A DNA stretch of 64,000 nucleotides from positions 1,054,001-1,118,000 of the forward strand of contig NZ_JACHVP010000001.1 in the NCBI RefSeq assembly GCF_014190775.1, given 5' to 3'. Within the stretch, counting starts at the first letter, position 1. The number at the start of each line of letters is the position of its first letter. Position numbers and translations under genes: made by a program. Source of the stretch: Leifsonia aquatica (GTDB taxonomy: Bacteria; Actinomycetota; Actinomycetes; Actinomycetales; Microbacteriaceae). Positions 48,327 through 58,965 of the stretch are shown here, one piece after another. The notes under the pieces are model-generated. The model saw nothing but the letters and a program-made list of their open reading frames with translations, was not told where the DNA came from and did no database searches.

Positions 48327-51300
48327 GCCGCCTGGGCGCCGCCTGGACCTGGGTCGCAGCGCACAAGTCGATCGCCGCCACCGCGGTGAGCGGCACGGTG
48401 GTCGCGGCTCTGGTGACCACCCTCGCGGTGGTGTCGGGAGGCTACAGCGCCCAGCACCTCCAGCTCGACGACGCGTCGGTCTGGGTCGCCAGCGACGCGA
48501 AGAAGTCGCTCGGCCGGGCCAACACCGAGATCGACAAGCTCAACTCGGTCGTCGCGGCCACGGGCGAAGCGCTCGAGGTGGTGCAGGACGGCGAGAACGT
48601 GCTGCTGATCGACCGGGAGGCCAACACGGTCTCCGTCGTCGACCCCGCGACCGCGGAGGCCGGCAAATCCGTCGCCCTGCCCCCGCGGTCGCCGCAGGTG
48701 TTCCTCGCCGGCGACCGGGTCGCGCTGCTCTCGCAGACCACCGGGCAGCTCTGGCTGACGACGGTCGCGCAGCTCGACCAGTTCAACTCCGGCTCGGCCG
48801 CGACCGTCGACCTGGGCGGCCGCACGGTCGCGGCGATGGACCCGACCGGGGCTGCGCTCGTGACCTACCAGCCGTCGACGCGCTCGGTCGTGCGGATCGA
48901 GCTGAGCGGCAGCGAGCCGTCGACCACCACGACGAAGGTGGCGACCAGCGGGGACGGGGCGGACGTGTCGCTCACGACGGTCGCCGGCCACTGGGCACTG
49001 CTCGACCCGGACGAGAGACGGCTGTGGCTCGACGGTCGTTCCGTGAGCCTGTCCTCGCGCCTCGGCGCGAACGCCGACCCCGTGCTGCAGCAGCCGTCGG
49101 CGACCGGCGACGCGGTCTGGATCGGGACCACCACGGGGCTGATCCGGGTGCCGCTCGACGGAACGGCGGCCTCCACGCCCTTCGCTTCCGCCTCCGGAGC
49201 CGCGGCGGCGCCGGTAACGGTGGGCGAGTGCACCTACGCCGGCTGGAACGGCGGAACGGCCTGGCGCTCGTGCGACGCCTCCGGATCCGGCCAGCGGTCG
49301 ACCCTGGCGAACGTGCCGTCCGGGGCGACGCTCGCGTTCCGCGTCAACGGGGACCGCGCGGTGCTGAACGACACCCGGTCCGGCATCTCCTGGGCGGTGC
49401 AGAGCGGCAACACGCGCATCGACAACTGGGACGAGCTGGTCGCGAAGAAGACCACGCAGGAGCTGGTCGACCAGTCGAAGCAGGACACGGCACCGCAGTT
49501 CGAGAAGCAGGAGCAGCCGCCCGTCGCGGTCGACGACCAGTTCGGCGCGCGCCCCGGCCGCGTCACGCCGCTGCCCGTGCTGCTCAACGACTACGACCCC
49601 AACGGCGACGTCCTGGCGATCGACTCCTTCACCTCCATCCCGGACGAGCAGGGCACGATCGAGTTGACCAATTTCGACCAGCAGCTGCAGATCTCGCTGC
49701 CGGACACGGCCACCGGCGCGATCGCCTTCGACTACACGATCTCCGACGGGCGCGGCGGGACGGCGACCGCGCACGTCACCGTGACCGTGCGCGGGGCGCT
49801 GGAGAACTCGCCGCCGGTGTGCGTGCGCAATGCGAAAGCCGTCGTGCAGACCGGCGGACGCGTGACGTCCGACGTGCTGGGGGACTGTTACGACCCCGAC
49901 GGCGACTCGTTCTACCTGGCCGGCGCGACGGTGCCCGCGCCGGACGCCGTGACCTTCACGCCGCAGGGCCAGGTCGCGTTCTCCGACCACGGCGAAGGCG
50001 GCGATCTCAAGGACGTCGCGCTCATCCTCTCCGACGGCCGCGCCGAGGGCAGCGGCCTGCTCGCCGTCACGGTGCGGGCGCCCGGACAGGTGCCGATCAT
50101 CGCCGATCCGTTCGCCGTGCTCGCGTACGAGGGGCAGGAGGTCACGATCCAGCCCCTCGACCACGTCCGCGGCGGCAACGGCACCGTGCGGCTCGCGACG
50201 GTGCCCACGAAGGCCGATGCGACGATCACCGCCGACTACCAGGGGGGCACCTTCCGGTTCGACTCCGACCAGCCCGGCACCCACAACATCGAGTACTCGG
50301 TGACGGACGGCGTGGTTACGTCGACGGGGCTGGTCCGGGTCGAGGTCAAGGCGCCGCCGGGGGCGAAGACCGCGCCGATCGCCGTGCCGCACACGGCGTT
50401 CATCCGGGAGCAGGCGACCCAGGATGTCGACGTGCTGTCCACGGACATCGACCCGTCCGGCGGCGTGCTGCTCGTCACGGGCGCGACCGAGCCCGAGGCG
50501 AGCGCCGGCGTGCACGTCCAGGTGCTGCAGCAGCGCACGTTGCGGGTCACGCTGAGCCGGCCGCTCGCCGGTCCGATCGACTTCCACTACCGGCTCAGCA
50601 ACGGCCTCGCCGAGACCACGGGCACGGTCACCGTCGTCCAGCTGCCGCCGCTCACGGTGCACCAGCCTCCGATCGCCGCCCCCGACTCGGTGGCCGTGCG
50701 CGTGGGGGACGTCGTCGACATCCCGGTGCTGGCGAACGACGTGCAGCCCGACGGCGACAAGCTGATCCTGGACCCGACGCTGGCGTCACCGCTGCCCGCC
50801 GGGGCCGGCCTGCTCTTCGCCAGCGGCGACCACCTGCGCTACCTGGCGCCCACCAAGCCGGGCAACTACACCGCCGCGTACAAGGTGGTCGGCGAGGACG
50901 GCCAGTGGGCGACGGCCGAGGTGACCATCGCCGTGCGCGAGCGCGACGCGGCGACCAACAACCCGCCCGTGCCCAAGACCGTGACCGCGCGCGTGCTGGC
51001 CGGCGACGTCGTCCGCATCACCGTGCCGCTGTCGGGCATCGACCCGGACGGCGACTCCGTCCAGTTCATCGGTCAGGAGACGAACCCGCAGAAGGGCGCG
51101 GTGATCGCCTCCGGCCCCGACTGGATGGACTTCCAGGCGGGCGACTACGCCGCGGGGACCGACACCTTCACCTACGCGGTGGTCGACGCCCTCGGCGCCC
51201 GCGCGACCGGCACGGTGCGCGTCGGCATCGCCGCGCGGGTGGAGGGCGCACGCAACCCCGTCGCGGTGGAGGACGACGTCACCACGCGCCCCGGCAAGAC

Positions 51301-54265
51301 GCTCAGCGTGCAGGTGCTCGCCAACGACAGCGACCCCGACGGCAGCCCGCTGGCCGTGACCGGCGTCTCGTCGCTCGACGGGAAGGCGAAGGCCAAAGTG
51401 ACCGGCGACATCGTCGTCGTCTCGGCGCCGGCGAAGGAGGGGGTCTACGGCTTCCTCTACACGATCCAGAACGAGCGCGGCGGGACAAGCCAGGCGTTCC
51501 TGCGCGTGACGGTGGACGCGAACGCCCCGCCCGCCCGTCCGCTCGTCGACGACACGACGCTCGGTCTCTCCGACATCCTGGGCAAGGATCACGTGGACGT
51601 GAACGTGCTGGCGAACGTGTTCTTCGCCGACGGCGCCGTCTCGACCCTGAAGCTCTCCGTCGTGCCCGGCTACGGGGACAGCGCGCAGGTCACCGCGGGC
51701 AAGCGCGTGCGCGTGACGATCGGCGCGAAGAGCCAGATCATCCCGTTCGCCGTCGCGAACCCGGAGGATCCCTCCGTCGTGGCGTACGGCTTCGTTCACG
51801 TCCCCGGGTACGACGACGCGCTCCCGCAGGTGAAGCGCGGTGCCCCGAAGCTCTCGGTCGTCAGCGAGAAGTCGTTGACCATCCGCCTCAACGACTACAT
51901 CGTGGCCGTCGGCGGGCGCAAAGTGCGGCTGACGGATGCGGCGACGGTGCGTGCGACCCACGCGAACGGCGACGACCTCGTTCTGAGCGGAGACACTCTC
52001 CAGTACACGTCGTCGGCGCGGTACTTCGGCCCCGCCTCCATCTCGTTCCAGGTCACGGACGGCACCAGCGCCACCGACCCGCAGGGCAACGTCGCGACGA
52101 TCGTGCTGCCGATCGACGTGACCCCGCGCGAGAACCAGCCGCCGGTGTTCACCGGAGCGCTGATCGACTTCGAGCCCGGGCAGAGCAAGACCATCGATCT
52201 CACGAAGCTCACGAGCTACCCCTACGCGAAGGACCAGGGCGAGCTCACCTATTCCGTCCAGAACCCGCAGCCGGCGGGCGTCACGACCTCGCTCGCCGGT
52301 CAGAAGCTGACCGTCACCGTGGCGGCCGGGGCGCAGAAGGGATCCACCCCGTCGATCTCCATCGGGGTGAAGGATGCCGTCAACGCCGGGCAGGCCGGGC
52401 GCATCGACATCAGTGTGGTGCCGTCGACGCGGCCGCTCGCGAGCCCGCAGCCGGATCGCGTGATCGCCCCGCGCGGCCAGACCACCCGGGTCGACGTGCT
52501 GGCCAACGACGCCGCGACCAACCCGTTCCCGGGCAAGCCGTTGCGGGTCGTCTCCGTGCGCGGGCTCGGCGGCGCGCTCCCGAGCGGTGTGAGCATCACT
52601 CCGAGCGCCGACAACGCGACGCTCGACGTGACCGTATCGGCGACCGCAGCGCCGGCGGACACCACGCTGCAGTACGAGGTCGCGGACGCGACGGGAGACC
52701 CGGACAGGTACACCTGGGGCACGATCACGATCTCCGTGCAGGACCGGCCTTCGCCGGTGTCGAACGTGCAGATCACGGCGATCGGCGACCGCAGCCTGAC
52801 GGTGAGCTGGATCCCCGGGGCCTTCAACAACTCGGCGATCACCGGCTTCGAGGTGACCATGACGTCGGCGACGAGCGGCGCGACACTGTCGACGACGACG
52901 TGCACGACGACCTCCTGCGCGGTCCAGACCCCGGGCAACGGGCCCGGCAACGCCGTGCAGCTCAGCGTGCGCGCGCGCAACGCGCTCGGCCTCTCGGACC
53001 CCACGCCGTACGCAGAGGCGACCTGGTCGGACGTGATCCCGAACGCACCGGCGGCTGTCTCCTCCACCTCCCTGAACAACGGGCTCCGGGTGATGTGGAC
53101 CAAGCCGGCGAACGCGGCCGGCGCCAGCCCGATCACGTCGTACCTGGTCACCGTGGGCGGCGTCACGAGCTCGCTGCAGGTCTCGGGGTCGGACGCCGTC
53201 GGCACCGCTTACGCGCTGAACGTGACCGACGGCACGCTCGCGAACGGGATCTCGGTGGGGATCACGGTCGCCGCGCGCAACGAGTTCTACCAGGGCCGGA
53301 CGACCTGGAACCAGACGCAGAGCAGCGGCGTCCCCGCGGGCGCCCCGCTTGTCACCGGCGTGGCGCCGACCGCGTCGCCGAACACGGCGGACGGCAGCAC
53401 CGCCACGCTCAGCTGGCCGGGGGTCTTCAGCGACAACGGCCGGGCGATCGTCGCCTACTACGCCGGCGTCTACCAGGGCGGAGCCCAGCCGAGCTGCTCC
53501 GTGACCGGCGTGGAGAGCGGAAACGCCGTCCTGCACGTCGACCCGACGTCCGGGTCGTTCAAGAAGGTCCAGGCCGGGAGCGTCGACTTCGCCGGGTTGC
53601 AGCCGAACCAGACCTACAGCTTCGTGGTCTACGCCTACAACGGCCAGGGCTGCACGGCCAGCACCGTCGTCACGGCGACCCAGCGGCGTGCGCCCGGGCA
53701 GGTCTCCGACGTCTCGGCCGACCCGTCGCTCGTCTCCAGTGCCCAGAACCTGTTCGACTTCTCGATCGCCAACGTGGCGTACGCGGCCGGCAGCGGCACG
53801 ACGGCGTCGGTCTCGTACACGCTCACCTCGGGCGGCAGCGCGATCGACAGCGGCGTCCTCACGAGCACGAACCGGATCGCCGCGGGTTCCAACGGACCGC
53901 ACTACGGGATGGACCTGGCCATCACGATCACGAGGATCTGCGAGACATACGGGGACGGGTCGCAGTTGTGCACCGACCAGAACCCCAACAGCTTCCCGCT
54001 CGGCGTCGCGGTGTCCACCGCGATCGGCGGCCAGCATTACGACGCGGCGACGCGCACCTTCACCTGGACCGCGTGGCCGACCGGATCCGGCTACTCCGCG
54101 GTCCGCTTCAGCTGCGGCGACACCGCTGCCGACATGCCGGCGACGGGCCAGACCGCGAGCTGCCAGGCGCCCGGAACCGACCCCGACCCCTCGCTCGTCA
54201 TCTCCGTGACGCGCTCCGCGGGCGACACGTACAGTACCCCCTATCCCGCTTCGGGCATGCAATGA
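48323..54265 (+). CDS. Giant surface protein with Ig-like (cadherin/VCBS-type) and FN3 repeats
   Basis: This 1980-residue protein has one N-terminal membrane helix (about residues 18-40) and should extend outside the cell. Residues about 45-390 look like a beta-propeller (repeats such as NVLLIDREANTVSVVDPAT). About 11 Ig-like repeats follow from residue 398, many opening with PPVAVDD- or VEDDVTTRPGK-like strands and containing LLNDYDPNGD or LANDSDPDG, which may bind calcium. From about residue 1476 there are three to four fibronectin-III-like domains with Cys pairs. No LPXTG, sortase tail or C-terminal helix. GTG 48323 overlaps the kinase stop, so kinase and giant are co-translated. Adhesion or envelope scaffold is the likely role. 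Confidence 0.88.
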   Translation: MSRLGAAWTWVAAHKSIAATAVSGTVVAALVTTLAVVSGGYSAQHLQLDDASVWVASDAKKSLGRANTEIDKLNSVVAATGEALEVVQDGENVLLIDREANTVSVVDPATAEAGKSVALPPRSPQVFLAGDRVALLSQTTGQLWLTTVAQLDQFNSGSAATVDLGGRTVAAMDPTGAALVTYQPSTRSVVRIELSGSEPSTTTTKVATSGDGADVSLTTVAGHWALLDPDERRLWLDGRSVSLSSRLGANADPVLQQPSATGDAVWIGTTTGLIRVPLDGTAASTPFASASGAAAAPVTVGECTYAGWNGGTAWRSCDASGSGQRSTLANVPSGATLAFRVNGDRAVLNDTRSGISWAVQSGNTRIDNWDELVAKKTTQELVDQSKQDTAPQFEKQEQPPVAVDDQFGARPGRVTPLPVLLNDYDPNGDVLAIDSFTSIPDEQGTIELTNFDQQLQISLPDTATGAIAFDYTISDGRGGTATAHVTVTVRGALENSPPVCVRNAKAVVQTGGRVTSDVLGDCYDPDGDSFYLAGATVPAPDAVTFTPQGQVAFSDHGEGGDLKDVALILSDGRAEGSGLLAVTVRAPGQVPIIADPFAVLAYEGQEVTIQPLDHVRGGNGTVRLATVPTKADATITADYQGGTFRFDSDQPGTHNIEYSVTDGVVTSTGLVRVEVKAPPGAKTAPIAVPHTAFIREQATQDVDVLSTDIDPSGGVLLVTGATEPEASAGVHVQVLQQRTLRVTLSRPLAGPIDFHYRLSNGLAETTGTVTVVQLPPLTVHQPPIAAPDSVAVRVGDVVDIPVLANDVQPDGDKLILDPTLASPLPAGAGLLFASGDHLRYLAPTKPGNYTAAYKVVGEDGQWATAEVTIAVRERDAATNNPPVPKTVTARVLAGDVVRITVPLSGIDPDGDSVQFIGQETNPQKGAVIASGPDWMDFQAGDYAAGTDTFTYAVVDALGARATGTVRVGIAARVEGARNPVAVEDDVTTRPGKTLSVQVLANDSDPDGSPLAVTGVSSLDGKAKAKVTGDIVVVSAPAKEGVYGFLYTIQNERGGTSQAFLRVTVDANAPPARPLVDDTTLGLSDILGKDHVDVNVLANVFFADGAVSTLKLSVVPGYGDSAQVTAGKRVRVTIGAKSQIIPFAVANPEDPSVVAYGFVHVPGYDDALPQVKRGAPKLSVVSEKSLTIRLNDYIVAVGGRKVRLTDAATVRATHANGDDLVLSGDTLQYTSSARYFGPASISFQVTDGTSATDPQGNVATIVLPIDVTPRENQPPVFTGALIDFEPGQSKTIDLTKLTSYPYAKDQGELTYSVQNPQPAGVTTSLAGQKLTVTVAAGAQKGSTPSISIGVKDAVNAGQAGRIDISVVPSTRPLASPQPDRVIAPRGQTTRVDVLANDAATNPFPGKPLRVVSVRGLGGALPSGVSITPSADNATLDVTVSATAAPADTTLQYEVADATGDPDRYTWGTITISVQDRPSPVSNVQITAIGDRSLTVSWIPGAFNNSAITGFEVTMTSATSGATLSTTTCTTTSCAVQTPGNGPGNAVQLSVRARNALGLSDPTPYAEATWSDVIPNAPAAVSSTSLNNGLRVMWTKPANAAGASPITSYLVTVGGVTSSLQVSGSDAVGTAYALNVTDGTLANGISVGITVAARNEFYQGRTTWNQTQSSGVPAGAPLVTGVAPTASPNTADGSTATLSWPGVFSDNGRAIVAYYAGVYQGGAQPSCSVTGVESGNAVLHVDPTSGSFKKVQAGSVDFAGLQPNQTYSFVVYAYNGQGCTASTVVTATQRRAPGQVSDVSADPSLVSSAQNLFDFSIANVAYAAGSGTTASVSYTLTSGGSAIDSGVLTSTNRIAAGSNGPHYGMDLAITITRICETYGDGSQLCTDQNPNSFPLGVAVSTAIGGQHYDAATRTFTWTAWPTGSGYSAVRFSCGDTAADMPATGQTASCQAPGTDPDPSLVISVTRSAGDTYSTPYPASGMQ

Positions 54266-54341
54266 CCCGGCACCGTCATACTGATGACCGGACCGGCCTG
54301 CGGCGGTCCGCGTCCCGTACCCCACCACGAGAGGCCCGCGC

Positions 54342-55313
54342 ATGACGATGACCCCTGAGCAGGCCACCTGGTTCGCGGGCGTGTTCGACCGGCTCGTGCA
54401 GAACATCGACCGCGTGCTGCTGGGCAAGTCGCACGTCATCCGGCTGGCGCTGACCGCGATGCTCAGCGAGGGCCACCTGCTGCTCGAGGACTTCCCGGGC
54501 ACGGGCAAGACGTCGCTGGCGCGCGCGATCGCGGAGAGCGTGCGCAGTTCGACCAACCGCATCCAGTTCACCCCCGACCTGCTCCCGGGCGACATCACGG
54601 GCGTCAACATCTACGACCAGCGCACCGGTGCCTTCGACTTCCACCGCGGCCCGATCTTCGCCAACATCGTGCTCGCCGACGAGATCAACCGGGCGAGCCC
54701 GAAGACCCAGTCGGCCCTGCTCGAGGTGATGGAGGAGCAGCAGGTGACCGTGGACGGCGTCCGGCACACCGTCTCGGCGCCCTTCATGGTGATCGCCACG
54801 CAGAACCCGATCGAGCAGGCGGGCACCTACCGGTTGCCGGAGGCGCAGCTCGACCGCTTCCTGATGAAGGCGTCGATCGGCTATCCCGATCACGAGGCGA
54901 CCCTGCGCATCCTGGAGGGGGCGGAGCACCGCGCCCACGAGGTCGTCGTGCCCGAGGTGGTCTCGGCGGCGACGGTCGTCGAGATGGCGACCATGGCCCG
55001 CGGGGTGCACGTGGACGCGACGATCAACGACTACGTCGCCCGCCTCGTCGACGCGACGCGCGCCGCCGAGGAGATCCGGCTCGGCGTCAGCGTGCGCGGC
55101 GCCCTCGCGCTCGTGCGCACGGCGAAGACTCTCGCTGCGTCGAACGGCCGCTACTACGTGACGCCCGACGACGTGAAGGCTCTCGCCGAGCCCGTGCTCG
55201 CGCACCGGCTCGTGCTCGACCCCGAGGCGGAGTTCGAGGGCGTCTCGGCATCCAGCGTCGTCGGTCAGCTCCTCATCGAGATCCCGCCGCCGAGCGATCG
55301 GGTCACCGTGTGA
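54342..55313 (+). CDS. MoxR-family AAA+ ATPase
   Basis: The 323-residue ATPase has a Walker A at EDFPGTGKTSLARA near residue 45, LPGDITGVNIYDQRTGAFDFHRGPIFANIVLADEINRA with Walker B, SALLEVMEEQQVTVDG, and FMVIATQNPIEQAGTYRLPEAQLDRF. The C-terminal lid contains RLGVSVRGALALVRTAKTLAA. MoxR proteins act as chaperones that insert cofactors or assemble complexes and almost always pair with DUF58 proteins, as here: the next GTG overlaps this stop. A 76-bp gap separates it from the giant gene. Confidence 0.95.
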   Translation: MTMTPEQATWFAGVFDRLVQNIDRVLLGKSHVIRLALTAMLSEGHLLLEDFPGTGKTSLARAIAESVRSSTNRIQFTPDLLPGDITGVNIYDQRTGAFDFHRGPIFANIVLADEINRASPKTQSALLEVMEEQQVTVDGVRHTVSAPFMVIATQNPIEQAGTYRLPEAQLDRFLMKASIGYPDHEATLRILEGAEHRAHEVVVPEVVSAATVVEMATMARGVHVDATINDYVARLVDATRAAEEIRLGVSVRGALALVRTAKTLAASNGRYYVTPDDVKALAEPVLAHRLVLDPEAEFEGVSASSVVGQLLIEIPPPSDRVTV

Positions 55314-56653
55314 CCAGCACCGTCACCCGCACGCAGGCCGAGCTCACCAACGCGCGCGCCCGGATCGTCGGCGAGCGCGAGGGCGCGATGGCCGACGCCA
55401 TCGTGTGGATCGTGCGCACCACCTCCGTCGTCGGGCGCGCCATCGCCCGCGTCGCGCGCAGGGCCGGCTCGGTGGTCACCCCGCTGGGCTGGTCGCTCGG
55501 CGCCGTCGCGGTGGCGGCCCTCGTGCTCGGGTACGTGTTCGGCTGGACGGAGGCCGTGGTGGCGGGGTGGACCGCGGCCGCGCTGCTGGTCATCGCGACC
55601 GGCTACCTGGCCGGACGCATCGGCTTCGACGTCGGTCTGTCGCTGCCCTCCAACCGCGTCGTCGTGGGGGATCGCGCTCCCGGCGAGGTCGTGGTGCGCA
55701 ACCCGGGTCGTCGGCGTCTCTCCGGCGTGCGGATCGAGGTGCCGGTCGGCGAGGGGCTCGCGGAGTTCGCCTCCCCGGCCCTGGCGGTCGGCGAGGAGCA
55801 CTCGGACGTGTTCGTCGTGCCGACCACCCGGCGCGGCATCGTCCCGATCGGGCCCGTCCGCACCGTCCGCGCCGACCCCATCGGCCTGCTGCGCCGCGAG
55901 GTCGTCTGGGCCGACTCGCTCGACCTGTTCGTGCATCCGCGCACCGTCGCCATCCCGAGCATGAGCACCGGCTTCGTGCGTGATCTGGAGGGGGCGCCGA
56001 CGCGCGACCTCACGTCGAGCGACATCGCGTTCCACGCCTTGCGGGAGTACCAGCCGGGCGACGAGCGGCGCTACATCCACTGGAAGAGCACCGCGAAGAC
56101 CGGCAGCTACATGGTGCGCCAGTTCGAGGAGACCCGGCGCAGCCACCTGCTCGTCGCCCTGAGCCTGTCGGCAGCCGACTACGCGTCGGACGAGGAGTTC
56201 GAGCTCGCGGTGAGCGCCACCGGGTCCCTCGGCGTGCGCGCCATGCTCGACTCGCGCACGGTCTCGGTCGTCGCCAGCGCCGCGACCCCCGACTTCGCCA
56301 AGCGAATGGTGCTGAGCGCCCGGCGGCTCAGCACCGTCAACCGCGGCCGTCTGCTCGACGACCTGGCCGGCGTCGAGACGACCGCCGCTGCCCTCCGCCT
56401 CCCGGAGCTCGCGCGCGTCTCGGTCGACGACGCCGCGGGCACGTCGATCGCGTTCCTGATCGCGGGGTCGGCACCGACCGCGGCCCAGCTGCGCGCCGCC
56501 GCCGCGCACTTCCCGCTCGGAGTCGACGTGGTCGCGATCGTCTGCGACGCGGGCGCGGTGCCGTCGCTGCGGCGCGTGGCGGACCTGAGCGTGCTGACCA
56601 TCGGCTACCTGGAGGACCTCAAGCACAGTCTCGCGAAACGGCTGGCGACATGA
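55310..56653 (+). CDS. DUF58 membrane protein (MoxR partner)
   Basis: The 447-residue protein has two membrane helices at about residues 58-103 (WSLGAVAVAALVLGYVFGW and a second) and then a beta-rich segment. The DUF58 core contains VHPRTVAIP and the hallmark YQPGDERRYIHWKSTAKTG, followed by a von Willebrand A-like part to the end. In characterised bacteria DUF58/MoxR pairs support assembly or stability of surface and periplasmic complexes. GTG start overlaps the moxR stop, and its own stop overlaps the transglutaminase-fold gene. Confidence 0.92.
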   Translation: MTSTVTRTQAELTNARARIVGEREGAMADAIVWIVRTTSVVGRAIARVARRAGSVVTPLGWSLGAVAVAALVLGYVFGWTEAVVAGWTAAALLVIATGYLAGRIGFDVGLSLPSNRVVVGDRAPGEVVVRNPGRRRLSGVRIEVPVGEGLAEFASPALAVGEEHSDVFVVPTTRRGIVPIGPVRTVRADPIGLLRREVVWADSLDLFVHPRTVAIPSMSTGFVRDLEGAPTRDLTSSDIAFHALREYQPGDERRYIHWKSTAKTGSYMVRQFEETRRSHLLVALSLSAADYASDEEFELAVSATGSLGVRAMLDSRTVSVVASAATPDFAKRMVLSARRLSTVNRGRLLDDLAGVETTAAALRLPELARVSVDDAAGTSIAFLIAGSAPTAAQLRAAAAHFPLGVDVVAIVCDAGAVPSLRRVADLSVLTIGYLEDLKHSLAKRLAT

Positions 56654-58965
56654 GCGTCCGGCTGCGCGCGGGAAGCGCGAGCGTCGACACGGCGATCGCC
56701 CTGGCGGCCGTCGGGCTCGCCGCCTGGTCGTTCTGGCCGGTCTACCAGTCGGCGGCGTTCGTCGTCCTCCTCGCGGCGACGCTGGTGCTCGGCGGGGCCG
56801 TCGGTGTGCTCGGCGCCGCCTTCCGCTGGCCGAGCATCGTCGTGGCCGGTGCCGTGGCGCTGGTGTACCTCGGCGCCGGAGTGCAGCTCGCGGTCCCGAC
56901 CGAGGCCACCGGTGGCGGCGTCCTCCCGACCGGCGCGGGCTTCGTCGACCTCGTCCAGGCGACCTGGCTGAGCTGGAAGCAGCTGGTCACGATCTCCGTC
57001 CCCGTCGGGTCGTACCAGGCCCTCCTCGTGCCCGCGTTCATCCTGATCCTGCTGACCACCGTGGTCACGGTGAGCGTCGCTCTGCGCGCCCGCACCCCGG
57101 AGACCGCGACGCTGCCGCCGGCGCTCCTCCTGCTCGCGGGCATCGCCCTCGGCTCGGGCACGTCGGCGGTCCCGCTCTGGCTGGTGCTGGGGCTCCTGGC
57201 ACTCCTTCTGGTCTGGCTCATCCGGTTCCGGCTGCGGCGCCGGTCCGCCGCGCTGCGTGCGCTGGGGGAGCAGAGCGGCCTCTCCGTCGAGACGCCGCGC
57301 GAACGACGGTCCACGGCCCTCCTCACCGGTGTCGGCGCGCTCGTGATGCTGGTCGGCGCGTCCGCAGTCGGTATCGCCGCCGCGGTCGCGGTGCCTCCCG
57401 CCACCGACCGCCAGGTCGTGCGCACGGCCGTCGAGCAGCCGTTCGATCCGCGCGCCTATCCCAGCCCGCTCAGCGGGTTCCGGTCGTACCTCGAGAACCC
57501 GCGCGCGGACGAGCCGATGCTCACGGTCTCCGGCCTCCCCGCGGACGGACGGCTGCGGATCGCGACCCTGGACACCTACGACGGCGTCACCTACTCGGTC
57601 GGCAGCGATGGGACGACCAGTGCGTCCGGATCGTTCACCCGTGTGCCCTACCGGCTCGATCAGTCGCGCGTACGCGGTACTGACCACACGGTCACGGTCA
57701 CCGTCCGCGACTACCGCGGTCCCTGGGTGCCCGGCACCGGCCAGCTGGAGCAGATCGCGTTCCACGGGGGCGACGCGTCGACGCTGGCGGGTGCGTTCTT
57801 CTACAACGACGTGACCGGCACCGGAGCGCTGACGACGGCGCTGCGGTCCGGCGACAGCTACACCGCCGATTCGGTGGTGAAGCCGACGGTCACGGCGGCC
57901 GGGCTGGAGAAGGCGGAGCCGGGGTCCGATGCGGTGCCGAAGCCGACCGTGATCCCGGACGAGCTCGCCTCGGTGCTCCAGAAGTACACCGCCGGCGTGA
58001 CCGGTGCCGGTGCCAAGCTGGCGGCGGCGCTCCGCGGTCTCGCGCAGGACGGCTACATCAGCCACGGGATCGGCCCCGACGAGCCAGCGAGCCGATCCGG
58101 ACACGGCGCGGACCGGATCACGGAGCTCCTCACGGACGTGCCGATGCTCGGGGACCAGGAGCAGTACGCGGTGACCGCCGCCCTGATGGCGCGCCAGCTG
58201 GGCTTCCCCGCGCGCGTGGTGTTCGGATTCATCGCACCGGCGGATGCCGCCTCGAGCGCCACGGTCACCCTCACCGGATCGGACGTCTCGGCGTGGATCG
58301 AGGTGCAGACCGCGGACGGCTGGGTGACGGTGGACCCGACCCCGCCCGTGCGGCCCGTCCCGCCCAAGCAGCCGGAGCAGCCCACCGAGATCTCGCGGCC
58401 CCAGACCAACGTGCAGCCGCCCGTCGACGAGAACCCCCAGCAGAACGACGAGCCGCCGCAGGCGCAGGTCGACACCACCGATCAGCAGCCGCCGAACCCC
58501 CTGGTCGAGACGCTGCTCGCGATCCTGGTGGTGGTGGGTTGGACGCTGCTGATCCTGGCGGTCCTCGCGGCGCCCTTCCTCGCCGTGCTCGCGGCCAAGT
58601 GGCGGCGCCGGGCGTTGCGGAGGTCCGCCTCGACCGCGTCGGAGCGCATCGTCGGAGGGTGGCGCGAGTTCGCCGACGCGGCCGTCGATCACGGCTACGA
58701 CCCGCCGCCCGCCGCGACCCGCGTGGAGTTCGCGCAGACCATCGGAGGCAACCGCGCCGCCGCGCTCGCGAAGGTCGCCGACCGCGCCGTCTACAGCCCC
58801 ACCGCGCCGACGCCGGAGGAGGCCGATTCGGTCTGGAAGGCCGTCGACGACCTGCGCGGGCAGCTCGATCGGCGCGACACGCGCTGGAAGAGGGTGCTGG
58901 CGGCCGTCTCGTTGCGTTCCCTCGGATACCGTGGAGGAAGGCGTGAGAGGAGAGACGGGCGATGA
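56650..58965 (+). CDS. Transglutaminase-fold membrane protein (TgpA-like) lacking catalytic Cys and His
   Basis: The 771-residue protein starts with about six transmembrane helices (to residue about 255). An outside domain with a transglutaminase-like core follows, then a Pro/Gln-rich linker, another helix near residue 615-645 and a cytoplasmic tail. The core reads [20 protein letters not shown], then SAWIEV and GWVTVDPTP. In active family members the corresponding places carry Cys (GxCxxFA) and His (HAWVEV). Here they are Gln and Ser; only the Asp of DPTP remains. It is therefore likely a pseudoenzyme. It completes the MoxR-DUF58-transglutaminase trio. Confidence 0.9.
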   Translation: MSVRLRAGSASVDTAIALAAVGLAAWSFWPVYQSAAFVVLLAATLVLGGAVGVLGAAFRWPSIVVAGAVALVYLGAGVQLAVPTEATGGGVLPTGAGFVDLVQATWLSWKQLVTISVPVGSYQALLVPAFILILLTTVVTVSVALRARTPETATLPPALLLLAGIALGSGTSAVPLWLVLGLLALLLVWLIRFRLRRRSAALRALGEQSGLSVETPRERRSTALLTGVGALVMLVGASAVGIAAAVAVPPATDRQVVRTAVEQPFDPRAYPSPLSGFRSYLENPRADEPMLTVSGLPADGRLRIATLDTYDGVTYSVGSDGTTSASGSFTRVPYRLDQSRVRGTDHTVTVTVRDYRGPWVPGTGQLEQIAFHGGDASTLAGAFFYNDVTGTGALTTALRSGDSYTADSVVKPTVTAAGLEKAEPGSDAVPKPTVIPDELASVLQKYTAGVTGAGAKLAAALRGLAQDGYISHGIGPDEPASRSGHGADRITELLTDVPMLGDQEQYAVTAALMARQLGFPARVVFGFIAPADAASSATVTLTGSDVSAWIEVQTADGWVTVDPTPPVRPVPPKQPEQPTEISRPQTNVQPPVDENPQQNDEPPQAQVDTTDQQPPNPLVETLLAILVVVGWTLLILAVLAAPFLAVLAAKWRRRALRRSASTASERIVGGWREFADAAVDHGYDPPPAATRVEFAQTIGGNRAAALAKVADRAVYSPTAPTPEEADSVWKAVDDLRGQLDRRDTRWKRVLAAVSLRSLGYRGGRRERRDGR

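Noticed and set aside
50786-54610. A 1274-codon open frame on the minus strand opposite the giant surface protein gene
   Set aside because: It is a shadow frame of high-GC coding DNA: Arg/Gly/Asp/Val-rich with no domain, no ribosome binding site, and fully antisense to a gene with clear Ig-like repeats.
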